Position numbers and translations under genes: made by a program. Shown one piece after another: positions 35,091-44,371 of a stretch of DNA of 57,317 bases. How positions within the stretch are numbered: the first letter of the stretch is position 1; every line of letters begins with the position of its first letter. Below the pieces are notes generated by a model. It had not been told where the DNA came from and searched no databases. It saw only the letters and a list, made by a program, of their open reading frames with translations. The stretch spans positions 1-57,317 of the forward strand of contig JAMYFF010000014.1 in assembly GCA_024128875.1 (NCBI GenBank), read 5' to 3'. The DNA is from Salinilacustrithrix flava. Its GTDB lineage: Bacteria > Actinomycetota > Acidimicrobiia > Acidimicrobiales > Salinilacustritrichaceae.

Positions 35091-35114
35091 CGCATAGGCC
35101 AAACGACCTATGCG
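35091..35114 (-). terminator. Hairpin just after the metalloprotease gene
   Basis: A perfect 8-bp stem CGCATAGG/CCTATGCG with an 8-nt loop starts 5 nt after the stop codon of the gene at 35119. It is notable for its lower GC content compared with its surroundings. No long T-run follows, but the position suggests transcription termination. Confidence 0.5.
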
Positions 35115-35118
35115 GATG

Positions 35119-36291
35119 TCAGCAGGCGACGGCGGTGGAGCCGACCCGCGCCAGCCCGGCCCGGTCGCCGTCGCGGTAGGTCTCGTAGCGGGGTTCGCTC
35201 GGCAGGGCGTAGTAGCCGTGCATGAGCTGGCTCGGATCCTCGACGTGGTCGAGACCGGCGATGTGACCCAGCTCGTGCATGAGCGTGGTGGCCACGAGCG
35301 GCGTCACCTGCCCGCCGGCGTCGCCGACCAGGCGCTGGGCGTTGAGGTTGACGACCCCGCTGACGTACTGGATCCGGCCGGTGTCTGGATGGGCGCCGGC
35401 CAGCGGCAGCGCCCACGCCGCGGCCTGCTCGCTCGGGTCGGGTGCGGTCATGAACGAGATCGTGACCTGGCCGAACACCTTGCGGTACGAGCTGCTGTCG
35501 GCGCTCCGGTAGGTGGTGGGACCGACGTGCACCCAGTGCTGGCCGGTGGCGGTGGAGATGGCATCGAGGGCGTGCTCCAGCATCTCGACGAACTCGGCGT
35601 GCTCGGCGTCGGGGATGCCGGCCGGGTTGGCCACGACGTACACGGGTCGACACGCCGCCCATCGGGGCGGCAGCACGTCCGGGCTGGCGTCGGGGAGGAA
35701 GAGGTAGCTGCCCCGCGGCGCTGACGGGAGCGGAGCGGCGGGACCGCGGAAGTCCCGCGCGCCGAAGGGTCCGGCGCCGACGGCCCGGCCGAACTCGACG
35801 GACTCGGAGAAGTACAGCATCAAGTGCCCGCGCAGCATCCCGGCCCGCAGCTGGCCGAGCCAGTAGGCGCGCCCCTCGGCCTCCGCGGCGCGGCCGAGCA
35901 CGTTGCGGTACACGAGGTCGACGAAGGCGGCGTCGCCGAGGTTCCCGTAGCGCTGGCGGAACTCCGGAGACCGGGCGAACTCCTCGGCGATCGAGCCGAT
36001 CGGGTAGGCGCCGTGGCGGGCTGCGGTGATCCAGTACACGATGCCGTCGCCGTCGGGCTCCCGGAGGAAGAACGCCCGGTAGAGCCGGTAGATCGTGCCG
36101 TCCACCCCGTCGTCGGTGCCGTCGTAGACGATGTCGGAGGCGCGCTGGCCGGCCTCGGCACCCACCGTGCTCGCATCGATCCCAACGGGGACCAACAGGG
36201 CGAGGATGGCGACGAGCGCGGCCAGCAGGCGGCCCGAGCGAGCTCGGGCGGGGGCATCGTGCGCGTCGTGCACCGTGAGAGCATGCCCCAC
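35119..36291 (-). CDS. Secreted DUF4214 protein with matrixin-like zinc protease domain
   Basis: Predicted 390 residues. An N-terminal signal sequence (LLAALVAILALLVPVGIDAS) directs export. Residues about 60-175 form a DUF4214 domain (IYRLYRAFFLREPDGDGIVY, EFARSPEFRQRYG, FVDLVYRNVLGRAAEAEG), often found in surface and S-layer-type proteins. Residues about 215-385 are a metzincin-like domain with the zinc motif HELGHIAGLDH at about 338-348 and a following LMHGYY Met-turn. GTG 36291 gives a slightly long basic N-terminus; a GTG seven codons later is possible. The presumed role is extracellular proteolysis or surface processing. Confidence 0.82.
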   Translation of the reverse strand: MGHALTVHDAHDAPARARSGRLLAALVAILALLVPVGIDASTVGAEAGQRASDIVYDGTDDGVDGTIYRLYRAFFLREPDGDGIVYWITAARHGAYPIGSIAEEFARSPEFRQRYGNLGDAAFVDLVYRNVLGRAAEAEGRAYWLGQLRAGMLRGHLMLYFSESVEFGRAVGAGPFGARDFRGPAAPLPSAPRGSYLFLPDASPDVLPPRWAACRPVYVVANPAGIPDAEHAEFVEMLEHALDAISTATGQHWVHVGPTTYRSADSSSYRKVFGQVTISFMTAPDPSEQAAAWALPLAGAHPDTGRIQYVSGVVNLNAQRLVGDAGGQVTPLVATTLMHELGHIAGLDHVEDPSQLMHGYYALPSEPRYETYRDGDRAGLARVGSTAVAC

Positions 36292-36366
36292 GCGCTCGTG
36301 GTCAGTGGGGTCAGAGCCACGTCCGAATCATGTGGATCGTTCGGTTCTGGGGGGTTCAGACCTGGG

Positions 36367-36387
36367 TATGGTCCCGCCCAGGCGGGA
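36367..36387 (+). promoter_or_regulatory. Putative -10 with adjoining inverted repeat
   Basis: TATGGT (36367-36372) is immediately followed by TCCCGCC-CA-GGCGGGA (36372-36387), a 7-bp inverted repeat that would cover the transcription start of the small gene at 36414. This could be an operator or a 5' hairpin. Confidence 0.35.
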
Positions 36388-36413
36388 ACAACCGAGCCCT
36401 GGAGGCGCCGACC

Positions 36414-36620
36414 ATGACCATGTCGCGACCCACGGATGAGCCCGTCTTCGTGCTCGACCTCACCGATCTCGACGGCCTCCTGGAGGACCGCCACGCTCGG
36501 CGCTTCGACCAGGCGCACATCGTGGCGTGGCTGCGGAGCTCGGGCGGCACGCTCACCGAGCGCGTGATGAAGTCCGCCGCGGCCGACCTGCTCGAGCGTC
36601 AGCGGCCGCCGTCGACCTGA
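36414..36620 (+). CDS. Small hypothetical protein
   Basis: Encodes 68 residues (PVFVLDLTDLDGLLEDRHAR, then FDQAHIVAWLRSSGGTLTE), acidic at the start and helical at the end. GGAGG 8 nt upstream of ATG 36414 and an upstream TATGGT support expression. No family is recognised. Its last 68 nt overlap the 3' end of the convergent gene at 36553, so both proteins share DNA at their C-termini. Confidence 0.65.
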   Translation: MTMSRPTDEPVFVLDLTDLDGLLEDRHARRFDQAHIVAWLRSSGGTLTERVMKSAAADLLERQRPPST

Positions 36621-36888
36621 GGTCGTCGGCCTCTGGTCCTTCGATGAGCCGGCCCAGCTCATGGTGGCCCTCGCAGGTCCGGCCGCACCCCCGCTCGTCG
36701 AAGCGCTGCTTGCGGCGACGGGCCTCGGCGCTCGTCTCGTACAGCGCCACCGTGAACAGGTCGCAGCGGGCCAGCACCGCGTAGGCCCCGTCACCAACGA
36801 TGTAGGTGGCGTCGGGCCACGTGCACTCGGCCAGGGACTGGTAGCCGCGGTGGATCCGGCCGCAGCGGTGGAGCACCTCGATGTGCAT
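36553..36888 (-). CDS. Small hypothetical protein
   Basis: Encodes 111 residues. Residues 1-60 look like a compact alpha/beta domain (HIEVLHRCGRIHRGYQSLAE, YIVGDGAYAVLARCDLFTVA). A Lys/Arg-rich helix with paired cysteines follows (RRRKQRFDERGCGRTCEGHH, possible metal site with C88, C92 and the two His). The C-terminal 30 residues are basic and probably disordered. ATG 36888 is supported by GGGAGG 7 nt upstream. No family is recognised; it is convergent with and overlaps the gene at 36414. Confidence 0.65.
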   Translation of the reverse strand: MHIEVLHRCGRIHRGYQSLAECTWPDATYIVGDGAYAVLARCDLFTVALYETSAEARRRKQRFDERGCGRTCEGHHELGRLIEGPEADDLRSTAAADARAGRPRRTSSRAR

Positions 36889-37031
36889 GTCCGACCTCCC
36901 GTGCTCCGTCGTCACGGAGCGAGGCCGATGCTTCGCCGTCGCCGCGCCCGATCCCTGCCGATGCGGGCGGGACCGGGCCGGGCAGCAAGCGAGCCGGTCG
37001 ATGGACCGGCTCGGACCTGCAGCTCGATGCG

Positions 37032-37104
37032 CTCCGGGGGTGGGGATCGAACCCACGACAACACGATTAACAGTCGCGTGCTCTGCCAGCTGAGCTACCC
37101 CGGA
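37032..37104 (-). tRNA. tRNA-Asn (anticodon GUU)
   Basis: A complete 73-nt tRNA: acceptor TCCGGGG/CCCCGGA with G discriminator as expected for Asn, D-arm GCTCAGCTGGCAGAGC, anticodon stem GCGA/TCGT region with loop CTGTTAA (GUU), and T-arm GTGGGTTCGATCCCCAC. A TATCGT hexamer lies 12 nt upstream (37117-37122, minus strand), a likely -10. The gene precedes the dnaG-sigA operon's 3' end. Confidence 0.93.
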
Positions 37105-37156
37105 AGGGAAGCGCCGACGATAGCAACTGCTCCTCGGGCCGGAGAACCTGGTGCGG

Positions 37157-38396
<1,240 letters not shown>

Positions 38397-38404
<8 letters not shown>

Positions 38405-40280
38405 GGGCTGCCCCCCGTTGCGAAGCGAACGTTAGCAACTCCCTCGCCGCGGCCACCCCGTCTTCGGTCGGCCCGACGCGCCCGACGAGCCCGGCGAGAC
38501 GCGTCAGCCGCTCGAGGTCCGAGTCCGGGGCGGAGCGCTCGACGGCCAGCAGCCGCCTCCCCGTGCCCCGGACCTGCAGCAGCACCGGATCGAGGGCGTC
38601 GTCGACCGGCTCCTCGACCGACAGCCGGGACAGGAACGACGCGACCTCGGGCGGCGAGGACTCGATGGCCTCGTGGATCGTGGCCGAGGCGACCAGCACC
38701 CGGTAGGTCTCGAGGTGCAGGGCCTCCTCGAAGAGGCACTCGTCGAGCCAGTCGACGACCTCCTCGGGCCGGTTCACGGCGAGGCGCAGGACCTCGACGG
38801 CGGGCGAGTCGTCCCGGGACCCCCCGGGGCGTCGGCTGGGGTCGTCGCCCGGTCGGTCCTGGCCGCCCCGGCCCCGTATCGGTTCCTGGTGTCCGGGGTC
38901 CTCGGGGTCGTGGCCGGGCGCCCGGGGTCCGGGGTCCTGGTCCCGGGCCGCACCGGCATCGTCGCGGCGGCGACGAGCGGGTTCGGGCGGCGCCGGCCGG
39001 CGGACGTCGCCGGAGGCCACCCGCTGGCGGAGCCGGTCGACGTCGAGGCGGCACCGGTCGGCCACCTGCATGAGGTACTGGTCGCGCACGAGGTCGTTGG
39101 GGTGCTCGACGATGACGCCCAGCGCCTCCTCGGCGGCGCGGGCCCGGTGCTCGGCCGAGTCCAGGTCGGCGGCGTCGAGGATCCGGCTGAGGCGGAACTC
39201 GAGGAACGGACGAGCGCCCTCGACCGCGGCCACCAGCGCAGCGGGGTCCTCCATCGCGAGGTCGGCGGGGTCGACGCCCGGCGGCATCGCCGCCACCACC
39301 ACGTCCATGTCGAACTTGGACTCCCACTGGTAGAAGCGGTCGGCGGCGGCCTGGCCGGCGGTGTCGGCGTCGAAGGCGAGCACGATCCGGCGGGCGAAGC
39401 GGCGCAGCAGCTGGACGTGGTCGTCGGTGAGGGCGGTGCCGCACGTGGCCACAGCGCGGGGGATCCCGACCCGGAAGAAGGCGGTCACGTCGGTGTAGCC
39501 CTCGCAGACCACGACCTCGTCGGCGGCGACGATGCCGACCTTGGCCCGGTCGAGCGCGAACAGGACCCGCGACTTGTCGTAGAGCCGGGTCTGTGAGGTG
39601 TTGACGTACTTCGAGCCCTCGGCGCCCGGCATGATCCGGCCGCCGAAGCCGAGGGGGGTGCCGTCGGCGTCGTGGATGGGGAACAGGACGCGCCCCCGGA
39701 AGAAGTCGTTGACCCGACCCCGGGAGTTCACCCGTCCGAGCCCGGTCCCCTCGGCATCCTGCTTCGACAGCCGCAGCGCCTTGGCCAGCTGGTCCCAGTC
39801 GTCCGGGGCCCAGCCGATCTTCCACTCGCGGACCTCGTCGCCGTCGAAGCCCCGGTCGCGGAGGTAGCGCCGGGCCGCGGCCGCGTCGGGGGCCGAGAGG
39901 AGCCGTTCGTGGTACCAGTCCTCCGCGGCGGCCACCACGTCGGCGAGGCGCTTGCGCTCCGCCCGCGTCTTGCTCTCGCCGGGCTTGTCGTAGTTGAGGC
40001 TGATGCCGACCTTGGCCGCCAGCCGTTCGACCGCCTCGGCGAAGCCGAGGTGCTCCTGCTCGCGCACGAAGGTGATGGCGTCGCCGGAGGCCTGGCAGCC
40101 GAAGCAGTGGTAGAGGCCGTCGACGGCGTTGACGTAGAAGGAGCCCGTCTTCTCGGTGTGGAACGGGCACAGCCCACGCCAGCGCTGCCCCACCTGGCGC
40201 AGCTGCACGTACTCGCCGATGAGGGCCACGATGTCGGTCGCGGCGCGGACCCTCGCGATGTCCTCGTCGACGATGCCCAC
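38397..40280 (-). CDS. dnaG: DNA primase
   Basis: A 627-residue primase making RNA primers at the replication fork. The CHC2 zinc finger is at about 38-66 (CPFHTEKTGSFYVNAVDG, then YHCFGCQ). The catalytic core follows with the TOPRIM residues CEGYTDV (E267 region) and VLAFDADTAGQ. A long Arg/Asp/Pro/Gly-rich linker at about 435-500 is built from short degenerate repeats and joins the C-terminal helicase-binding domain. GTG 40280 lies 6 nt after TAGAAC, a possible leaderless promoter. It is co-transcribed with sigA. Confidence 0.95.
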
Positions 40281-40361
40281 GTGCCGGTTCTAGTCGCGCG
40301 CGGCGCCTCCCGGCTCACCCGGTGGGCCGACCCCGGACGGGTCCTCCACTCGGAGCCGGCC

Positions 40362-40397
40362 TTGTCCGGAATGCCCGTTTCGGTTACCGTTGGTAAC
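40362..40397 (+). promoter_or_regulatory. Promoter and overlapping inverted repeat of the membrane protein gene
   Basis: TTGTCC (40362-40367), a 17-nt spacer and TACCGT (40385-40390) form a good sigma-70 promoter, with the ATG at 40398 only 7 nt after the -10. The inverted repeat GTTACC-GTT-GGTAAC (40383-40397) covers the -10 and abuts the start codon, an ideal place for a repressor. Confidence 0.55.
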
Positions 40398-42221
40398 ATG
40401 TTGGTCCTCGCCACCGAAGCCTCCGGGACGCTCGGAGGCAGCGCGCTCGCCTCCTGGACGCCGATCACCACCCTGCTCGTCGCCTACGCCGTCGTCGTCG
40501 CCATGCTCTGGTGGCGAGGCGACCCCGCCGACGGCGACAAGGCCCCGCTCGGCGCGCTCCAGCGCATCGGTCGCGGCCTCACCCGCACGACCGGCATCCC
40601 CGGTTGGGCGGCCATCGCCATCGGCCAGTCACTGTTCGCCCTGCTGGTCGCTGGTGTGGGCTTCTACAGCGACGTGGCCTGGCACATCGCCCTCGGCCGC
40701 GACGAGCAGCTCTTCACCGCACCGCACGCCGGCATCCTCCTCGGCCTGCTCGGCATCCTGTCGGCTGCCGTGTTCGGCACGATCGTGGCCACACTCGACG
40801 GGTGGGAGCGGGGCTGGCGGGTCGCCGGCTTCCGGGTGCCGTGGTCGATGCTGCCGCTGGGCGCCCTCGGGATCGGAGCGGTGTCCGGCTTCCCGATGGA
40901 CGAGGTCTGGCACCAGGCCTTCGGCGTCGACGTCACCATGTGGAGCCCCACCCACATGCTCATGATCATGGGCGCCAGCTTCACCGGGCTCGCCGGTTGG
41001 CTCGTGCTCGCGGACACCGGCATCCGGCCGTCGCACTCGCGCTGGGCCGCGTTCCTGCACGGCCTCGCTGCCTGGCTCACGCTCCAGGGCCTGGTCGCCA
41101 GCCAGGGCGAGTTCAGCTTCGGCGTCCCGCAGTTCGCCCAGGTGTTCCAGCCCATGCTCATCTCGCTCGCCGCCGGCATCGGCCTCGTCGCCATCCGGCT
41201 GGTGCTCGGTCCGGGTCGGGCGCTGCTCATCACCGTCGTCTACGCGCTCACCCAGGCGGTCCAGCTCGGCCCGGGCGACGGCCCGGTCGAGACGCGCCAC
41301 GGTGCCACCTTCCTCGCGTCGGCGATCGCGGTCGAGGCGGTCGCCCGCCTCGCCGGCACCGCCGACCGGACCCGGTTCGCCGTGGGGGCCGGCCTCGGCA
41401 TCGGCACGCTCGGGCTCGCCGGCGAGTGGGTGTGGAACACCGGCGCCCACCAGGCGTGGAACACCTCGCTCCTCCCCTACGCCGTGGTCACGTCGGTCGT
41501 CGCCGCGATCGGCGGCGCGCTGCTCGGTGCCGGCTTCGCCGGCGCGTTCCGCTTCGCGGTGCCTGGCCGGCACATCGGGACCACCGCCCTGGTCGCGGGC
41601 GTGGTCCTCACCGCCCTCCCCGTGCTGTGGTTCCTGCCCCGGGATGCCGGCGACGTCACCGCCGACATCACCCTCGAGCGGGTCGGCACCACGACCTTCG
41701 GCGTCGACCAGGTCGAGGCCGAGGGCGCGGTCGTCACCGTGGCGCTCACGCCCGCCGACGCGGCCGATGACGCCCACTGGTTCCAGGCGACCTCCTGGCA
41801 GGGCGGCGGCCTCGTGCTCCAGGACATGGTCGAGATCGAGCCCGGCGTCTGGCGCTCGGAAGGGCCGGTGCCGGTCGAGGGGCTGTGGAAGAGCCTGGTC
41901 CGGCTCCACCGCGGTGGCAGCCAGCTCATGGCGGCGCCGATCTGGTTCCCCGACGATCCCGAGATCGGCGAACCGGAGATCCCCGCGGTCGACCGCAGGA
42001 TCGAGATGGGGCCCGAGACCCAGTACCTGCTGCGCGAGACCGAGGAGGGCGACCTGCCGTGGCTCGTCCCCGTCGTCCACGGCTACCTCGCCCTCACCGT
42101 GCTCGGCTGGCTGGTCGCCTTCGTCGTCGGCGTGCGCCGGATCGGTGCCCCCATCGGGCCCGAGGACGGTGCTCGGGAACCGAGGGCGCCGTCGCGACGT
42201 CGAACGGGTGCCGGAGCTTGA
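40398..42221 (+). CDS. Multi-pass membrane protein with duplicated D/W/H/D/H motif, unknown function
   Basis: Predicted 607 residues with about eleven membrane helices in the first 425 and one near the C-terminus, plus an exported domain between about 430 and 560. Two segments share exactly the same spacing D-x2-W-H-x3-G-x-D-x7-H: D92, W95, H96, G100, D102, H110 and D168, W171, H172, G176, D178, H186. This suggests a duplicated metal- or heme-binding element. The exported part (WQGGGLVLQDMVEIEPGVWR, then PVEGLWKSLVRLHRGG) resembles YtkA/FixH-like domains seen in copper-associated proteins. No named family is recognised. A lipoprotein gene follows 35 nt downstream. A strong promoter/operator-like region precedes it. 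Confidence 0.8.
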   Translation: MLVLATEASGTLGGSALASWTPITTLLVAYAVVVAMLWWRGDPADGDKAPLGALQRIGRGLTRTTGIPGWAAIAIGQSLFALLVAGVGFYSDVAWHIALGRDEQLFTAPHAGILLGLLGILSAAVFGTIVATLDGWERGWRVAGFRVPWSMLPLGALGIGAVSGFPMDEVWHQAFGVDVTMWSPTHMLMIMGASFTGLAGWLVLADTGIRPSHSRWAAFLHGLAAWLTLQGLVASQGEFSFGVPQFAQVFQPMLISLAAGIGLVAIRLVLGPGRALLITVVYALTQAVQLGPGDGPVETRHGATFLASAIAVEAVARLAGTADRTRFAVGAGLGIGTLGLAGEWVWNTGAHQAWNTSLLPYAVVTSVVAAIGGALLGAGFAGAFRFAVPGRHIGTTALVAGVVLTALPVLWFLPRDAGDVTADITLERVGTTTFGVDQVEAEGAVVTVALTPADAADDAHWFQATSWQGGGLVLQDMVEIEPGVWRSEGPVPVEGLWKSLVRLHRGGSQLMAAPIWFPDDPEIGEPEIPAVDRRIEMGPETQYLLRETEEGDLPWLVPVVHGYLALTVLGWLVAFVVGVRRIGAPIGPEDGAREPRAPSRRRTGAGA

Positions 42222-42256
42222 ACCGGCACTGACGACCGACCCCGGAGGCCTCACCG

Positions 42257-42766
42257 ATGCACCGCCCGTCCCCCCACCGCCTCGCACTGCTGCTCGCCGT
42301 GCTGCTCGCCTCCGTCGGGCTCGCCGCGTGCGGTGACGACGACGTCGAGACCAGCACCGACGACGTGCCGACGGAGACCGACACCGCCGACGAGGCGCCC
42401 CTCGGCGGCGGGGGCGGGGCCGCAGGCACCTGCCTGGAGGGCACCCCGGACTGCCAGGACACACCCATGGATCCGAACGCCCCGGTGAGCGGCCCGGATG
42501 GCGAGGTCCCGCCCCCGGCCCAGTCCGACGAGACCTTCCCCAGCGAAGCGGCGCGAGACCAGGCCCGATCGCTGCTCGGCAGCCCCGAATCCGAGCTCGC
42601 GCCCGACGTGCGCGTCGCCCGGCGCGGCGAGGAGACCTTCGCGCTCACGGAGGACTACGTGCTCGGCCGCATCACCGTCGAGCTGGACGATGACGGCTCC
42701 GGCACCCACGTGGTCACCTCCGCCACGGTCGAGCTGCCCGAGGGCCCCGAGACGTTCACGACCTGA
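42257..42766 (+). CDS. Putative lipoprotein
   Basis: A 169-residue protein with a lipoprotein signal peptide (LALLLAVLLASVGLAACGDD; lipobox LAAC with Cys at about 26). A Thr/Asp/Glu-rich tether and a Cys pair (AGTCLEGTPDCQD) follow, then a compact C-terminal domain (FALTEDYVLGRITVELDDDG). It is expected on the outer face of the membrane. GGAGG precedes the ATG by 7 nt. Its closeness to the upstream membrane protein suggests joint expression and possibly joint function; it lies 47 nt upstream of the kinase gene. Confidence 0.8.
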   Translation: MHRPSPHRLALLLAVLLASVGLAACGDDDVETSTDDVPTETDTADEAPLGGGGGAAGTCLEGTPDCQDTPMDPNAPVSGPDGEVPPPAQSDETFPSEAARDQARSLLGSPESELAPDVRVARRGEETFALTEDYVLGRITVELDDDGSGTHVVTSATVELPEGPETFTT

Positions 42767-42813
42767 CGACGCCTGCGGCACGAGAAGGGGCCCGACTGGG
42801 TAGGGGCTCGGCC

Positions 42814-44355
42814 ATGTCCTCGGGTCCCAACGCGCCCGCACCACGGATCCCCGGTGTCGACCTCGTGGAGGTCATCGGCAGCGGCGGGTCCGGTGTCGTG
42901 TACCGGGGCCGCCAGGCCGCCTTCGACCGTGACGTCGCGGTCAAGGTCGCCCGCCACGTCGACGACGCCGACGGCGCGCCAGCCGCTCGCTGGGAGCGGG
43001 AGGTCGCCGCCGTCGGCCGCCTGTCCAACCACCCCAACATCGTCCCGGTCTTCGACGCCGGCGTCACCGAGGACGGCTCGCCGTACCTGGTCATGCCCCA
43101 CGTGCCCCACGGCAGCCTCGGCGACCGCATCCGTCGCGAGGGCCCGGTGCCGGCCGGCGAGGTCGCGTCCATCGGGGCACGCCTCGCCGACGCCCTCGCC
43201 ACGGTGCACGCCGCCGGCGTCCTGCACCGCGACGTGAAGCCGGACAACGTGCTGTGGTCTCCCCACGGCGAGCCGCAGCTGACCGACTTCGGCATCGCCC
43301 GCCTCGAGGACCTCACCACGACGAGCGACCTCGCCCTCCAGGCGACCATCTCCTACGCCGCACCCGAGGTGCTCGCCGGCGAGCCGGCCACCGAGGCATC
43401 GGACATCTACGGCCTCGGCGCCACCCTCTACGCCTGCCTGACCGGCTCGTCACCCCATCCGAGCGGCGGCGGCGAGAACGTCGCCGCGCTCGTCGCCCGG
43501 GTCCTGGAGGAGGACCCGCCACCCCTCGCGGCTCGAGGGGTGCCTGCCGGCCTCGCCGCCGTGATCGAGCGAGCGATGGCCCGGCGACCCGCCGACCGCC
43601 ACGTCGACGCCACCCGGTTCCGCCACGAGCTCGAGCGGGTGAGCACCGGACCGGTCGGCGCCGCACCCCCCGGACCGGACCCGACGCAGCGCCTCGACGC
43701 GGGCGAGGTCACGGCGACCTCCGCGGTGGCTGCGGCCGACCCGGCCCCGTCACGGCATGTGGTCGCTGCCCCGCCGTCCCGGCCCGATCCGCCCGAGCCC
43801 CACCCGGCGGACCGCGACGACGGGAATCGCGGGTCCAACGTCGTGCTGTGGGGCGCGGTCGCCATCGTCGTCCTCCTCGCCGGCGCGCTGGTCGTCCTCG
43901 CCGGCATGCGCGACGACGAGGGCGGCGACACCGCCACGGCCGGCACGACCCAGCCCCCAGCCGAGACCAGCGCCACCGACGCGCCCACCACCACCGAGGC
44001 GCCGACGACGACCGCCGCGCCCACCACCACAGAGGCCACGACCACCACCGTCGCGACCTCGCCCGACGGCGATCCCGGTGAGGCGGCGCTGGCCTACTTC
44101 GCCGCCCTGGATGCCGACGACCTCGACGAGGCGTGGCAGATGACCACGCCGCGCTTCCAGGCCCAGCAGGACCGCGACTCCTGGGAGGCGTTCTGGGGCG
44201 GCCACGAGATCGAGGTCGTCGGCGACCCGCGCGTCGACCGGGACGCCGGCATCGTGATCGTGCCCCTGACCTACGGCGGCCAGCGCGAGGACTACCGCCT
44301 CGACGTGGTCAGCCAGGGCGGCGCGTGGCTCATCGACGGCCCGGTCGGGAACTGA
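42814..44355 (+). CDS. Ser/Thr protein kinase, PknB-type, with extracytoplasmic NTF2-like sensor
   Basis: A 513-residue receptor kinase. The kinase domain (about 15-275) has the glycine loop IGSGGSGVVYRG (21-32), K44, the catalytic HRDVKPDN with D140, and DFG at 158-160. A disordered Pro-rich juxtamembrane part leads to one membrane helix at about 345-367 (VVLWGAVAIVVLLAGALVVL). A Thr/Ala/Pro spacer of repeated TTTEAP-type units follows. The exported C-terminal 100 residues (EAALAYFAALDADDLDEAWQ, LDVVSQGGAWLIDGPVG) have an NTF2/SnoaL-like look and replace the PASTA repeats of PknB. It may sense a small ligand or wall component. Confidence 0.93.
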   Translation: MSSGPNAPAPRIPGVDLVEVIGSGGSGVVYRGRQAAFDRDVAVKVARHVDDADGAPAARWEREVAAVGRLSNHPNIVPVFDAGVTEDGSPYLVMPHVPHGSLGDRIRREGPVPAGEVASIGARLADALATVHAAGVLHRDVKPDNVLWSPHGEPQLTDFGIARLEDLTTTSDLALQATISYAAPEVLAGEPATEASDIYGLGATLYACLTGSSPHPSGGGENVAALVARVLEEDPPPLAARGVPAGLAAVIERAMARRPADRHVDATRFRHELERVSTGPVGAAPPGPDPTQRLDAGEVTATSAVAAADPAPSRHVVAAPPSRPDPPEPHPADRDDGNRGSNVVLWGAVAIVVLLAGALVVLAGMRDDEGGDTATAGTTQPPAETSATDAPTTTEAPTTTAAPTTTEATTTTVATSPDGDPGEAALAYFAALDADDLDEAWQMTTPRFQAQQDRDSWEAFWGGHEIEVVGDPRVDRDAGIVIVPLTYGGQREDYRLDVVSQGGAWLIDGPVGN

Positions 44356-44371
44356 CCCGGAGCGCTGTCGC

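Noticed and set aside
43920..44080. Repetitive ACC-rich tract as a possible DNA repeat element
   Set aside because: It encodes the Thr/Pro/Ala spacer of the Ser/Thr kinase; protein-level low complexity explains it.
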